Shown here: one piece after another, positions 53,145-60,834 of the stretch
How the letters are laid out: every line of letters starts with the position of its first letter
Position numbering within the stretch: position 1 is the stretch's first letter
Assembly (NCBI RefSeq): GCF_002776695.1
Contig: NZ_LFJC01000003.1
Location: 4,946,896-5,010,895 of the forward strand
Reading direction: 5' to 3'
Length of the DNA: 64,000 bases
DNA from: Bradyrhizobium nitroreducens
GTDB lineage: Bacteria > Pseudomonadota > Alphaproteobacteria > Rhizobiales > Xanthobacteraceae
Program-made: the position numbers and the translations under genes
The notes under the pieces: generated by a model
The model's database searches: none
What the model was told of the DNA's origin: nothing
Seen by the model: only the letters and a program-made list of their open reading frames with translations

Positions 53145-53969
53145 ATGACTGAACCGAGCGCATCGAACGAATTGCGAGTCGCCATCGCGGGTCTGGGCTC
53201 GATCGGCACCAAGGTCGCGACCGCGCTGGATCAGGGCATCGAAGGGCTGACGCTGTCGGCCGTCGCCGTGCGCGATCCCGCCAAGCATCAGGCTTTCATC
53301 GGCGGCCTGAAGCGTCCGCCGAAAATCCTGCCGATCGACCAGCTCGGCGATGCCGCCGACATCGTCGTCGAGTGCGCGCCGAGCAGCCAGTTGCGCGCGA
53401 TCGTCGAGCCCGCGGTGAAGCGCGGCAAGGCTGCGGTCGTGGTCAGCGTCGGCGGCCTGCTCGACAATTTCGATCTCGTCGATCTCGCCCGCGCCAATGG
53501 CGGCCGAATCATCGTGCCGACCGGCGCGCTGATCGGCCTCGACGCCGTCAACGCCGCCGCGGTCGGCACCATTCATTCCGTGAAGATGGTGACGCGCAAG
53601 CCGATCGACGGGCTGAAGGGCGCGCCGTTCATCGTGCAGAACAACATCGACATCGACAATCTGCGCGAGCCGCTGAAACTGTTCGAGGGCAGCGCGCGCG
53701 ACGCGGCGAAGGGCTTTCCGGCGAACGTCAATGTCGCCGTCGCGCTGTCGCTGGCGGGCATCGGGCCCGATCGTACCCAGATCCAGGTCTGGGCCGACCC
53801 CACCGTGACGCGCAATGTTCACCGCATCGAGGTCGAAGCGGATTCGGCGCGCTTCTCGATGAGCATCGAGAACATCCCGTCCGAAAATCCAAAGACCGGG
53901 ATCATCACCGCACTGTCCGTGATCGCGCTGCTCCGCAAGCAGCGTGCCACGTTGTGTGTAGGAACGTGA
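53145..53969 (+). CDS. Aspartate dehydrogenase
   Basis: A 274-residue NAD(P)-dependent enzyme of the NadX-like family, converting L-aspartate to iminoaspartate, which can feed NAD synthesis or be hydrolysed to oxaloacetate. The Rossmann motif is V-A-I-A-G-L-G-S-I-G-T-K-V-A. Further motifs are V-E-C-A-P, G-G-L-L-D-N-F-D, P-T-G-A-L-I-G-L-D, N-V-N-V-A-V-A-L-S-L-A and R-N-V-H-R-I-E-V-E-A, with the catalytic His in the last. It lies just after the LysR gene and may be co-transcribed. No nadA or nadC is in the window. Confidence 0.9.
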   Translation: MTEPSASNELRVAIAGLGSIGTKVATALDQGIEGLTLSAVAVRDPAKHQAFIGGLKRPPKILPIDQLGDAADIVVECAPSSQLRAIVEPAVKRGKAAVVVSVGGLLDNFDLVDLARANGGRIIVPTGALIGLDAVNAAAVGTIHSVKMVTRKPIDGLKGAPFIVQNNIDIDNLREPLKLFEGSARDAAKGFPANVNVAVALSLAGIGPDRTQIQVWADPTVTRNVHRIEVEADSARFSMSIENIPSENPKTGIITALSVIALLRKQRATLCVGT

Positions 53970-54009
53970 CGAGACCCGATTGGCCTCAGACGACGCTACG
54001 CTCCACCAC

Positions 54010-54154
54010 CGTCATCCTGAGGTGCTTGCTCTGCGAAGCGAATGCGCCGCAGGGCAAGCCTCGAAGGACGACGGCCCGGCTGCATCGCGGCCGTTCATCC
54101 TTCGAGGCTCCCCACGTGGCGCGTTGCGCCACGCGTCTGGCACCTCAGGATGAC
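54010..54154. repeat. Long inverted repeat, CGTCATCCTGAGGTGC family, copy 1
   Basis: It begins CGTCATCCTGAGGTGC and ends GCACCTCAGGATGACG-like, with AGCCTCGAAGGA and TCCTTCGAGGCT as an inner pair around GGCCCGGCTGCATCGCGGCC. A sister copy is at 55961-56107. It lies between the convergent aspartate dehydrogenase and sorbosone-dehydrogenase-like genes. Confidence 0.85.
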
Positions 54155-54200
54155 GGAACGGAAATGCGATCGCCGCAGCGCCTATCTCGACATATCTCCC

Positions 54201-55505
54201 CTACGCCCCCGTCACACGCCAGATCACGTTGCCGACGTCGTCGGCCATCAGCAGCGACTTCTTGTCGGAACCGATCACGACGCCGACCGGGCGGCCGTAG
54301 GATTCCTTCTCGTCCGGGGACAGGAAGCCCGAGAGGATGTCGCGACCGGGGCCGGACGGCTTGCCATTCTCGAACGGGATGAACACCAGCTTGTAGCCGG
54401 ACAGCTTGCTGCGATTCCACGAGCCGTGCTGGCCGATTACCATGCCGTCGCCGAAGCCGGGCAGGGTCCCTGCGGGCATCCAGCACAGGCCGAGCGAAGC
54501 GGTATGGCCGCCGAGCGCGTAGTCCGGTTGAATCGCCTTCGCGACCATCGCCGGGTCCTGCGGCACGCGGTCGTCCACCGTCTTGCCCCAGTAGCAATAG
54601 GGCCAGCCGTAGAAGCCGCCATCGCGCACCGAGGTGAGATAGTCCGGCGGCGTCTCGTCGCCGAGCCCGTCGCGCTCGTTGACGACGGTCCAGAGCACGC
54701 CCGTAGTTGGCTCCCAGGCAAGGCCCACGGGATTGCGCAGGCCGGCGCCGAAAATGCGATGCGTGCCGGCGACGAGGTCGAGCTCGTAGACCGCGGCGCG
54801 GCCTTCCTCGACCTCCATGCCCATTTCCGCGATGTTGCTGAGCGAGCCGACGCCGGCATAGAGCTTCTTGCCGTCGGGGCTGGCGAGCAGGCTGCGCGTC
54901 CAGTGCCCGCCCGGCTTGAAGGTCGTGAGCCGCCTGCCGGACGCGGTGATGCGGTCGGCATTTGCAACGTAAGGGAAGGCCATCACGCCGTCGGTGTTGC
55001 CGACGTAGAAGGTGTCGCCGACCAGCGCCATGCCGAAGGGCTGGTTGAGGTTTTCCATGAAGGCGCCGCGCACTTCGGCAACGCCGTCGCCGTCCTTGTC
55101 GCGCAGCAGCGTGATGCGGTTGGCGGACACGCCGAGCGCTGCGGCGCGACGCATCGTCGCCTGCATCGCGTAGTGGAACACGCTGCGCGGTGCGCCTGCG
55201 ATCTGCGTTGCCTCCGCGATCAGCACGTCCCCATTGGGCAGCACCTCGATCCAGCGCGGATGGTCGAGCCCGGCTGCGAATGCGTTGACCTTGAGCCCGG
55301 GCGCGACCGTCGGCTTTTGGCCTTCGCTCCAGCCGCGCGCGGTCGGCATTTTCAGTGTCGGGATCGCGCCTTGCGGCTTCGCGTCGGGGATCGCGGGCTT
55401 CTCTCCCCAGGCCGGTGCGGGCTCGGTGCCTGTCATCTTGCGCCATTGCAGCGCGATGCCGCCAATGAATGCGACGAACTGCGCGAAGATGCCTGAAAAA
55501 GTCAT
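54201..55505 (-). CDS. PQQ-type sugar dehydrogenase, sorbosone-dehydrogenase-like
   Basis: A 434-residue beta-propeller protein of the soluble glucose/L-sorbosone dehydrogenase family. A hydrophobic N-terminus (F-A-Q-F-V-A-F-I-G-G-I-A-L) suggests export or a membrane anchor. Propeller motifs include H-P-R-W-I-E-V-L-P-N-G-D-V-L-I-A-E, D-K-D-G-D-G-V-A-E, N-Q-P-F-G-M-A-L, G-L-R-N-P-V-G-L-A-W-E and G-Q-H-G-S-W-N-R-S. No PQQ synthesis genes are nearby, so cofactor use is inferred from family only. It probably acts in the periplasm. Confidence 0.88.
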   Translation of the reverse strand: MTFSGIFAQFVAFIGGIALQWRKMTGTEPAPAWGEKPAIPDAKPQGAIPTLKMPTARGWSEGQKPTVAPGLKVNAFAAGLDHPRWIEVLPNGDVLIAEATQIAGAPRSVFHYAMQATMRRAAALGVSANRITLLRDKDGDGVAEVRGAFMENLNQPFGMALVGDTFYVGNTDGVMAFPYVANADRITASGRRLTTFKPGGHWTRSLLASPDGKKLYAGVGSLSNIAEMGMEVEEGRAAVYELDLVAGTHRIFGAGLRNPVGLAWEPTTGVLWTVVNERDGLGDETPPDYLTSVRDGGFYGWPYCYWGKTVDDRVPQDPAMVAKAIQPDYALGGHTASLGLCWMPAGTLPGFGDGMVIGQHGSWNRSKLSGYKLVFIPFENGKPSGPGRDILSGFLSPDEKESYGRPVGVVIGSDKKSLLMADDVGNVIWRVTGA

Positions 55506-55652
55506 GAAGAGCCCCTGTTTGCGCGCGCATCCAACTGGCTGACGGGGCCCACGTCAACCGGTGCGGCGGGCCGGCGGGGGCTATTCCCGTGGAATGGCAG
55601 CCGATCGAATTTGCATGGGACGTACGCAGGCGGGCCCAAGGGGGCTACGGGA

Positions 55653-55862
55653 TCAGCGGCCGATCTGCCGCTCGAGCTGCCGCGCCACGCGAAAATCGTC
55701 GAGGTGATGGACGTTCGGTGCGAGCGCCGCCTCTCTGGACAGCAGATGATAGACCCGTGCCACCGTGCGCTGCTTCTGCTTCGTCCGCCCCGGCGGCAAC
55801 GCCCGCGCTTTGCGGATGGCGGCGATCGCGTGCTCGCGAAAATAATCGTAGGCGTCCGACAT
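55653..55862 (-). CDS. Small hypothetical protein
   Basis: A 69-residue protein beginning M-S-D-A-Y-D-Y-F-R-E-H. It is highly charged with three predicted helices (A-I-A-A-I-R-K-A-R-A-L, R-T-V-A-R-V-Y-H-L-L-S-R-E, and L-D-D-F-R-V-A-R-Q-L-E-R-Q), and no membrane segment or cysteine. It looks like a conserved small protein of Bradyrhizobium with unknown role. The frame continues upstream without protein-like content, so the ATG at 55862 is preferred. Confidence 0.6.
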   Translation of the reverse strand: MSDAYDYFREHAIAAIRKARALPPGRTKQKQRTVARVYHLLSREAALAPNVHHLDDFRVARQLERQIGR

Positions 55863-55960
55863 GACTCGATGCTCTGCGGCCAATTGCATGCGTCGAATGG
55901 GTAACAAGCTGGCGGAGTGGCAGTTCCTGGGCGAATGTTCCGGGTGCGCCATTCCGTTCC

Positions 55961-56107
55961 CGTCATCCTGAGGTGCGAGCCATGGGGCGCAACGCGCCGC
56001 ATGGGGAGCCTCGAAGGATGGAGGGCCCGGCTGCATCTCGGCCGTACATCCTTCGAGGCTCGGTTCGCGATGCATGAGCATCGCGAACCTCGCACCTCAG
56101 GATGACG
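55961..56107. repeat. Long inverted repeat, CGTCATCCTGAGGTGC family, copy 2
   Basis: CGTCATCCTGAGGTGCGAG at the left and CTCGCACCTCAGGATGACG at the right are exact inverted copies. Inside are AGCCTCGAAGGATG and CATCCTTCGAGGCT, and two short CGC-rich hairpins. It is closely related to the copy at 54010-54154. Confidence 0.9.
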
Positions 56108-56146
56108 GGACCAACAAGCGTCCTACGCTGAAAAAGCGGAAGCCCT

Positions 56147-56773
56147 TCACCGCGGCGACAGGAACGGGATGATCATCGGCACGCGGCGGCAATAGGCGCC
56201 GTAGGCGTCTTCGCCGAGCTCCTTGGACAGGAACACCTCTTCCATCCGGCCCTTCTGCCACATGCCGAGCGAAATCAGGATGGCGCCGAGGATCGTCGTC
56301 ATCAGGCCGATCGCAACGCCGGTCACCAGCATGCCGAAGATCAGGCCGGTGTAGATCGGGTGGCGCACGATGCCGTAGGGCCCGGTGTCGATGACCCGAT
56401 GGTCTTCCTTGTGGGTGATGGTGTTGGACCAGAATTTTCCGAGATGCAGCCGGCCCCACCAGGCGAAGGCAATGCCGGCGGCCGAGAGGAGCGCTGCGAT
56501 GGTGATGCCGGTGTTGCCGAGCACCCAGAGCGGCTTCCAGCCCAGGATCTCCGCGACCCACGGCGTGTACAGGATGCCGCCGACCAGGATCGGCAGGCGA
56601 TAGCGCTGCGACTCCAGCGTCATGACCTGCTTCTTGGTCTGCCCCTGCCAGAACGAGGCGCCGACCCAGCTGGCGAGAAAGGCGAGCCAGAGCAGGGCCA
56701 GGAGTTCGGTTGGCCAGGTCGTGGTCCAGCCACCCCAGGCGACGGAGACAAGCTTGCTGAAATCGAAGGACAT
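56147..56773 (-). CDS. Isoprenylcysteine carboxyl methyltransferase family membrane protein
   Basis: A 208-residue membrane protein with about five membrane segments. The conserved C-terminal SAM region is visible: D-T-G-P-Y-G-I-V-R-H-P-I-Y-T-G-L-I and, later, L-G-E-D-A-Y-G-A-Y-C-R-R-V. This is the ICMT/PEMT-like fold found in bacterial lipid or small-molecule methyltransferases; bacteria lack the eukaryotic prenyl-cysteine substrate, so the true substrate is open. It is the third gene of a three-gene operon, 27 bases after the epimerase. Confidence 0.88.
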   Translation of the reverse strand: MSFDFSKLVSVAWGGWTTTWPTELLALLWLAFLASWVGASFWQGQTKKQVMTLESQRYRLPILVGGILYTPWVAEILGWKPLWVLGNTGITIAALLSAAGIAFAWWGRLHLGKFWSNTITHKEDHRVIDTGPYGIVRHPIYTGLIFGMLVTGVAIGLMTTILGAILISLGMWQKGRMEEVFLSKELGEDAYGAYCRRVPMIIPFLSPR

Positions 56774-56800
56774 GAAGGTTCTTTGCGTTGGGTGGCGGCT

Positions 56801-57832
56801 TCAGCTGGCGCGCGAGGAGAGCGCGCGATGCTCGATGGCGCCGGAGGGCTGCTGGCCGTTGCGGGCGAGAAGATGGGTGATGGTTTCGCGCAAGACCGGC
56901 TCGATCGGACGCGGCGAATAGCCGAGCTCGTTACGGGCCTTGCCGATCGAAAGATCGCTCGCGGCGAGCGCAATGCGCACGCCCTCGGCGGTGCCGTTGG
57001 GCGGCCGGCGCGTGAACTGATCGGAGATGTATTCCAGCATGATCGCGGAGAGCTCGGCGATCTTGCCGGGCACGACGATCGGGTACTGCCGACGGCCGCT
57101 CATCGCCGACATCATGCGCAGGATGTTGCCGAGCGGAACGCAGTCGCCGCCGAGGATGTAGCGCTGGCCGAGGCGGCCGCGCTCCATCGTCAGCACGAGG
57201 CCCATGGCAACGTCGCGGACGTCGACGAGATTGACCAGGAAGTTGAGATGCGGCTGCACCTTCTTCTGCAGGAAGTACCAGAGCATCGCGGTCGGCGGCG
57301 TCAGATTGTGGTCGGCAGCGCCGATCGGCATGGTCGGCGTGCCGATCACGAGCGGGAAGCCGCTGGCCGCCGCCTTTGCGGCATGATGCTCGGCGAGCGA
57401 CTTCGAGCGCGTATAGGCGCCCGGCATCACCTCGGCCGGCTGCAGCGCCTCTTCGGCGGGAGCGCCTTTGAGGTCGGAATAGGGGAACAGGATCGATTCC
57501 GTCGAGCAGTGCAGGAAGCGCGAGACGCCGCGCTTCATTGCGGCCGCGAGCACGATTTCGGTGCCGCGGCAGTTGACGTCGTGAAAGTCCTGCTTGTTGG
57601 CGACCCACATGCCGGGCAGACCGGCGAGGTGATAGACCTGATCGACTCCGGCGATCGCGGCATCGACGGCGGCGCCGTCCAGCACCGAGCCGTGGACGTG
57701 CTCGACGTCGGCGTTCGCCGCAGCCGGCGCGCGGACATCGAGAACACGCACCCGCTGCCCACGGGCGCGGAGCGCTTCGACGAGATGATGTCCGATGAAG
57801 CCGCTGCCACCGGTAACCAGTACGAGAGCCAT
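56801..57832 (-). CDS. NAD-dependent epimerase/dehydratase (extended SDR)
   Basis: A 343-residue extended short-chain dehydrogenase. The NAD motif is V-T-G-G-S-G-F-I-G-H-H-L, and the catalytic Y-x-x-x-K is Y-T-R-S-K. The S-T-E-S-I-L-F-P segment is the expected serine region. It resembles sugar epimerases and 3-beta-hydroxysteroid-dehydrogenase-like proteins; I cannot separate these. The ATG at 57832 fits the Rossmann start. It lies 28 bases after the Mpo1-like gene and 27 bases before the methyltransferase-like gene, in one operon. Confidence 0.88.
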   Translation of the reverse strand: MALVLVTGGSGFIGHHLVEALRARGQRVRVLDVRAPAAANADVEHVHGSVLDGAAVDAAIAGVDQVYHLAGLPGMWVANKQDFHDVNCRGTEIVLAAAMKRGVSRFLHCSTESILFPYSDLKGAPAEEALQPAEVMPGAYTRSKSLAEHHAAKAAASGFPLVIGTPTMPIGAADHNLTPPTAMLWYFLQKKVQPHLNFLVNLVDVRDVAMGLVLTMERGRLGQRYILGGDCVPLGNILRMMSAMSGRRQYPIVVPGKIAELSAIMLEYISDQFTRRPPNGTAEGVRIALAASDLSIGKARNELGYSPRPIEPVLRETITHLLARNGQQPSGAIEHRALSSRAS

Positions 57833-57860
57833 GCAGAAGGTTGCTGTTTCGCTTCTAGAA

Positions 57861-58397
57861 CTATCGGGTTGAAAGGGAATTGGCCGGAAGAGGCGCCAGA
57901 ATCGCGGCAAGGTCGCGACGGAAGCCCAGTGCAATGAATAATTTCGCCATCACGAACATCGGTCCAAGCAAAAGGTGCGACGGAAAAGTGAACAACGAGG
58001 CTTCGCGGCCCTCAAAAACCTTGTGGCCGATGGTCTGCGCGGCGAGGCCGAGCACCACCAAGGCGGCGAAGATCGCCCACATGGTCGCGATGCTGACTTG
58101 CGCCGCAATGCTCGTCGCAACCGAAAACAGCACGATGGAAACCGCCAGGATGCCGATCCCGAGCGCCGCGTCGAGCAGCAGCCAATAGATCAAAACCGGC
58201 AGGGCCAGGATCACCGCAAGGCTGACGTTGAAACCGAACAGCGGAAACTTGACCAGCGTCAGCGGCAGCACGGCGCCGGTGAACAACAGGAGTATGCCGA
58301 CCACATGCATCGCCGTGTTCCGGGGGTCGCGGTGGTACTCGACATAAACGGCAAGTTGGCGCTGGAAAAAGCCACCCATTTCGGTCTCATGCAGCAC
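57861..58397 (-). CDS. Mpo1-like (DUF962) membrane protein
   Basis: A 178-residue membrane protein with four membrane segments. The N-terminal Y-V-E-Y-H-R-D-P-R-N-T-A-M-H-V-V-G and the later Q-T-I-G-H-K-V-F-E-G are the histidine motifs of the Mpo1/YGL010w family, whose yeast member is an iron-dependent dioxygenase that shortens 2-hydroxy fatty acids. A similar lipid role here is inference. It is the first gene of the operon with the epimerase and the ICMT-like gene. A second in-frame ATG lies six codons later. Confidence 0.85.
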   Translation of the reverse strand: MLHETEMGGFFQRQLAVYVEYHRDPRNTAMHVVGILLLFTGAVLPLTLVKFPLFGFNVSLAVILALPVLIYWLLLDAALGIGILAVSIVLFSVATSIAAQVSIATMWAIFAALVVLGLAAQTIGHKVFEGREASLFTFPSHLLLGPMFVMAKLFIALGFRRDLAAILAPLPANSLSTR

Positions 58398-58434
58398 GGG
58401 GTCAGGAAGGGCGAACAGTGGCTATAGCACTGGA

Positions 58435-58490
58435 CCGGGCGGTGCACAAACCGGCGCTTTTGTCGCGCGAAACCGTGTTTGTGCGCCCGG
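58435..58490. repeat. Imperfect inverted repeat near 58,460
   Basis: CCGGGCGGTGCACAAAC and GTTTGTGCGCCCGG are inverted with a two-base bulge, separated by 25 bases. It lies between the Mpo1-like and OmpA-like genes. It may be a diverged member of an intergenic repeat family or an RNA hairpin. Confidence 0.5.
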
Positions 58491-58550
58491 GACAGGTTGC
58501 AAAACGATCAGGACTTCAAAGGGTTCCGTTGGCTGCGACGCCGCGTTCGC

Positions 58551-59222
58551 TCAACGCTTCTTGGCGGGCTTTTTCGCCGCAGGCGCTGGCGCCGCGGCCG
58601 GATGCGCAGGCGCGTCCTCGGGTACCTTTGCATAGGTCAGGATTTGCAACTGGCTGTTGACGGCCGAGGTCGGCTTGGCCCGATCGAGAAACTGCTCCTC
58701 GCCGAGGCCGATCGGATGCAGCCGCTTGGTCGAGATCTTGAACGTGTTCACCAGCACGTCGCGGATCGCGTCCGCGCGGCGCTGGCTCAGAATCGCATTG
58801 GCCTCGCGCGTCTTCGAATTGGATTCGACGTGGCCGACGATCAGGAACGTGTAGGGCAGCAGCGAGGAATGAACCAGGGCGTCCGCGATGCGGCCAACGG
58901 TCTGGTAGGAGGCCGGCTGGATGATCGGCGTGTCGGCGTCGAACTGGATCTGCGCATTGAAGGTCGGCAGCTTGGCGAGGTCAGGGGCGATCGGCGGCCG
59001 GTTCACCGGGCCCGGATCGTTCTTGATCCTGGCCTTGGCGCGCTCCATCACCTGCTGCTTGAGCGCGGGAAGATCGACCTCGCCGGGCTCTTCGAGATGG
59101 TTGAGCTTGCCGACAATGTCGTCGCGGGTCGGCGCCGTTGTCTGGGCACCGGCTGCGCCCGCGAGCAGAGCGAAGCCGAGCGCGAGGACCGTTCCGGCCA
59201 TGAAGAACCTGTTCGCGCGCAT
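58551..59222 (-). CDS. OmpA-family protein
   Basis: A 223-residue exported protein. A signal peptide (A-G-T-V-L-A-L-G-F-A-L-L-A-G-A-A-G-A) is followed by a helical region and a C-terminal OmpA-like domain that should bind peptidoglycan: F-N-A-Q-I-Q-F-D-A-D-T-P-I-I, V-G-H-V-E-S-N-S, N-A-I-L-S-Q-R-R-A-D-A-I-R-D and R-L-H-P-I-G-L-G-E. The end is an Ala/Pro/Lys-rich tail. The start overlaps the stop of the upstream Cys-repeat gene by one base, so translation is coupled. Confidence 0.9.
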   Translation of the reverse strand: MRANRFFMAGTVLALGFALLAGAAGAQTTAPTRDDIVGKLNHLEEPGEVDLPALKQQVMERAKARIKNDPGPVNRPPIAPDLAKLPTFNAQIQFDADTPIIQPASYQTVGRIADALVHSSLLPYTFLIVGHVESNSKTREANAILSQRRADAIRDVLVNTFKISTKRLHPIGLGEEQFLDRAKPTSAVNSQLQILTYAKVPEDAPAHPAAAPAPAAKKPAKKR

Positions 59223-59635
59223 CAGCGGTACCCCGCATCGTCGACGGCCTTCAGGCAGTTGTTGCTGATGCCCTTGGGCGTCGAGACCAGGCAGGGGATC
59301 GACTTGCTGGTCTCCTTGGTCGAGCCGCCGCAGACCTTGACGATCTCGCGCTGGCAGGCGTTCGCCACCGTGACGCGCGCGGCGACGCGCTTCTGGATGG
59401 CGTCGAACGCGCCGAGATAGTCGCTCGCGCACTGCTGGGACAGGACGTCGCGGTTGCGCGACAGGCACTCCTTCAGGCGGGTCGAATCCGGGTTGACGCC
59501 GCGGCAATTGGCGACGATTTCCGCACCGCAGCTCTTGGCCAGGAGCCCGATCGAATCGCCAAAGCTCATGGTCTCCGCCGCCGCAAGCGACGGCATCCCC
59601 AATGTCAGCAAGATCAGTGCGATGCCCCGGACCAT
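59222..59635 (-). CDS. Exported cysteine-rich-repeat protein
   Basis: A 137-residue exported protein with a signal peptide (M-V-R-G-I-A-L-I-L-L-T-L-G-M-P-S-L-A-A-A). The mature part has two Cys-rich repeats of the type seen in Golgi-apparatus-protein-like repeats: C-G-A-E-I-V-A-N-C, E-C-L-S-R-N-R-D-V-L-S-Q-Q-C, and later A-C-Q-R-E-I-V-K-V-C, P-C-L, N-C-L. A TTG twelve codons upstream is open, but the ATG at 59635 begins the signal peptide. It forms a two-gene operon with the OmpA-like gene. Confidence 0.75.
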   Translation of the reverse strand: MVRGIALILLTLGMPSLAAAETMSFGDSIGLLAKSCGAEIVANCRGVNPDSTRLKECLSRNRDVLSQQCASDYLGAFDAIQKRVAARVTVANACQREIVKVCGGSTKETSKSIPCLVSTPKGISNNCLKAVDDAGYR

Positions 59636-59723
59636 GGCTGCATCTGATACGGGGAAGTTCGCGATGGTCAAGGGCTGTTCGGCGGAGATCTGTCGAGAGT
59701 TCGGCGAGTGCGGCGAACAGTCC

Positions 59724-60011
59724 TCACTCGGCGGTGTCGAGGGGCGGCCAGTCGATCAGGGCAACGGTATGGTTTTTGAGGTCGTCGGCGACATCAGGAT
59801 CGGCCTTCAGTTCCTCCAGCGTCCGCGGCGGGGGAAGCGCGCGGCCATCCGCGCTCAGCTCCTGCGCATAAAGCGCGAGCGCCTCGGGGGCGTTCTCCAA
59901 GGCTTCATCGATGTCGTCGCCGCCAGAAATGCAGCCGGGCAGGTCCGGAAACCACACGCCAACGGCGTGGTCCGGGCCGGCGTTCTCAATGATGGCAACG
60001 TAGTGGGGCAT
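59724..60011 (-). CDS. HicB-like antitoxin-family protein without HicA
   Basis: A 95-residue protein of the HicB family. The partially degraded RNase-H-like fold begins M-P-H-Y-V-A-I-I-E-N and carries the typical F-P-D-L-P-G-C-I-S-G-G-D-D-I-D-E-A-L-E-N-A segment. No helix-turn-helix tail is obvious. HicB normally neutralises HicA, a small mRNA-cutting toxin, but no HicA-type frame lies on either side. The upstream neighbour, 24 bases away on the same strand, is a HEPN protein. Confidence 0.9.
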   Translation of the reverse strand: MPHYVAIIENAGPDHAVGVWFPDLPGCISGGDDIDEALENAPEALALYAQELSADGRALPPPRTLEELKADPDVADDLKNHTVALIDWPPLDTAE

Positions 60012-60035
60012 GACTACAATTTAACGTAGAGAAAA

Positions 60036-60722
60036 TTAGCGTTTACGGTAATGTTCCTGCCTCAGGGCCATGTAGATTTGTTGTTGAACGAAGCCCATTA
60101 CACCGAACGTGGTTTTTACATATTCGTCGATTTCTTCTGACGTCGGAGCTTTCAAACTGGCTCCATGCGCGATCGCGTTCCTTACGCCGAGGAGCTTATT
60201 CACCGTACCCTTATGGGGTTCGACTTGAGTATAATCTAGTCCGAGCTTGTAGAGATTCTTCATTAGGACAATGGGCTTCAGATTTGACTCGGTGTCGATC
60301 AAATCATCCGGCAGCTTAACTGGACGGGCCATGGCAGCTTTGAAGTTTGCAACGAACTCCCTCTCTCTTGCGAAAAGATGAAGTTTAGCGTCGTCGGGCA
60401 GCGGACCAGAAAAGAATTCATGCTTACTTTGGGGATGACGCAGCGCAGCGAAGATCTCGGCCATCGATCCGGCGACCAAGGGTGGAGACGCTTCCTCGGC
60501 ACCAAGATTAAGCGAGTTGATAGCGGACACGTAGGCTGTAAGCGCAAACTTGCAAAATCCTTCAAGATGCGAATAGGTGAGCAGAACCGAAGTTCGGAAA
60601 AGCATGTTCCGTTCGTTGTCGCCCGGAACCTGTCGGGCGATATTGCCTATCAGGCGAATTTCGCCTTCGCGAACAGATCGATCGCTCTCCATCTGTCGAA
60701 ACACGTCATCAGGCAAACTCAT
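60036..60722 (-). CDS. HEPN-domain protein (MAE_28990/MAE_18760-like)
   Basis: A 228-residue, all-helical protein. The HEPN RNase signature R-x4-H is R-N-A-I-A-H-G near residue 185. The N-terminal helix has S-V-L-L-T-Y-S-H-L-E-G-F-C-K, typical of the MAE_28990-type group. GC content is clearly lower than in flanking genes, a sign of transfer. The ATG at 60722 has AGG about eight bases upstream. HEPN proteins of this kind are often RNA-cutting toxins. The next gene on the same strand is HicB-like, so the pair may be a toxin-antitoxin unit. Confidence 0.75.
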   Translation of the reverse strand: MSLPDDVFRQMESDRSVREGEIRLIGNIARQVPGDNERNMLFRTSVLLTYSHLEGFCKFALTAYVSAINSLNLGAEEASPPLVAGSMAEIFAALRHPQSKHEFFSGPLPDDAKLHLFAREREFVANFKAAMARPVKLPDDLIDTESNLKPIVLMKNLYKLGLDYTQVEPHKGTVNKLLGVRNAIAHGASLKAPTSEEIDEYVKTTFGVMGFVQQQIYMALRQEHYRKR

Positions 60723-60830
60723 TTTTGAGCCTGCTGGAAACAAAGTTGATTCTATTATTGAGGGGGCCGGGCGAGTTCTTTCCTCCTCCGGTCGTGATCC
60801 TGATGAAATCCGGATCGAGCTTAATCCGCT

Positions 60831-60834
60831 CTAG
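60831..60834. repeat. Target-site duplication CTAG, left copy
   Basis: CTAG directly precedes the left end of the IS element; the matching copy is at 62100-62103. A four-base YTAR-type duplication is the rule for IS5-family elements. Confidence 0.85.

Noticed and set aside
50975..53212. A 745-codon open frame on the - strand that joins the tartrate-dehydrogenase-like gene to a long upstream part.
   Set aside because: The upstream half is antisense to the clear LysR gene, is Arg-rich and has no domain. The dehydrogenase has its own good start at 52048.
54010..56107. CRISPR array, suggested by repeated similar sequences.
   Set aside because: The copies are long inverted elements about 2 kb apart with genes between them, not short direct repeats with regular spacers. 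No cas gene is present.
59635..60036. A hicA gene next to the HicB-like gene.
   Set aside because: The gaps on both sides (88 and 24 bases) are too short, and no HicA-like frame with its conserved histidine was found on either strand.
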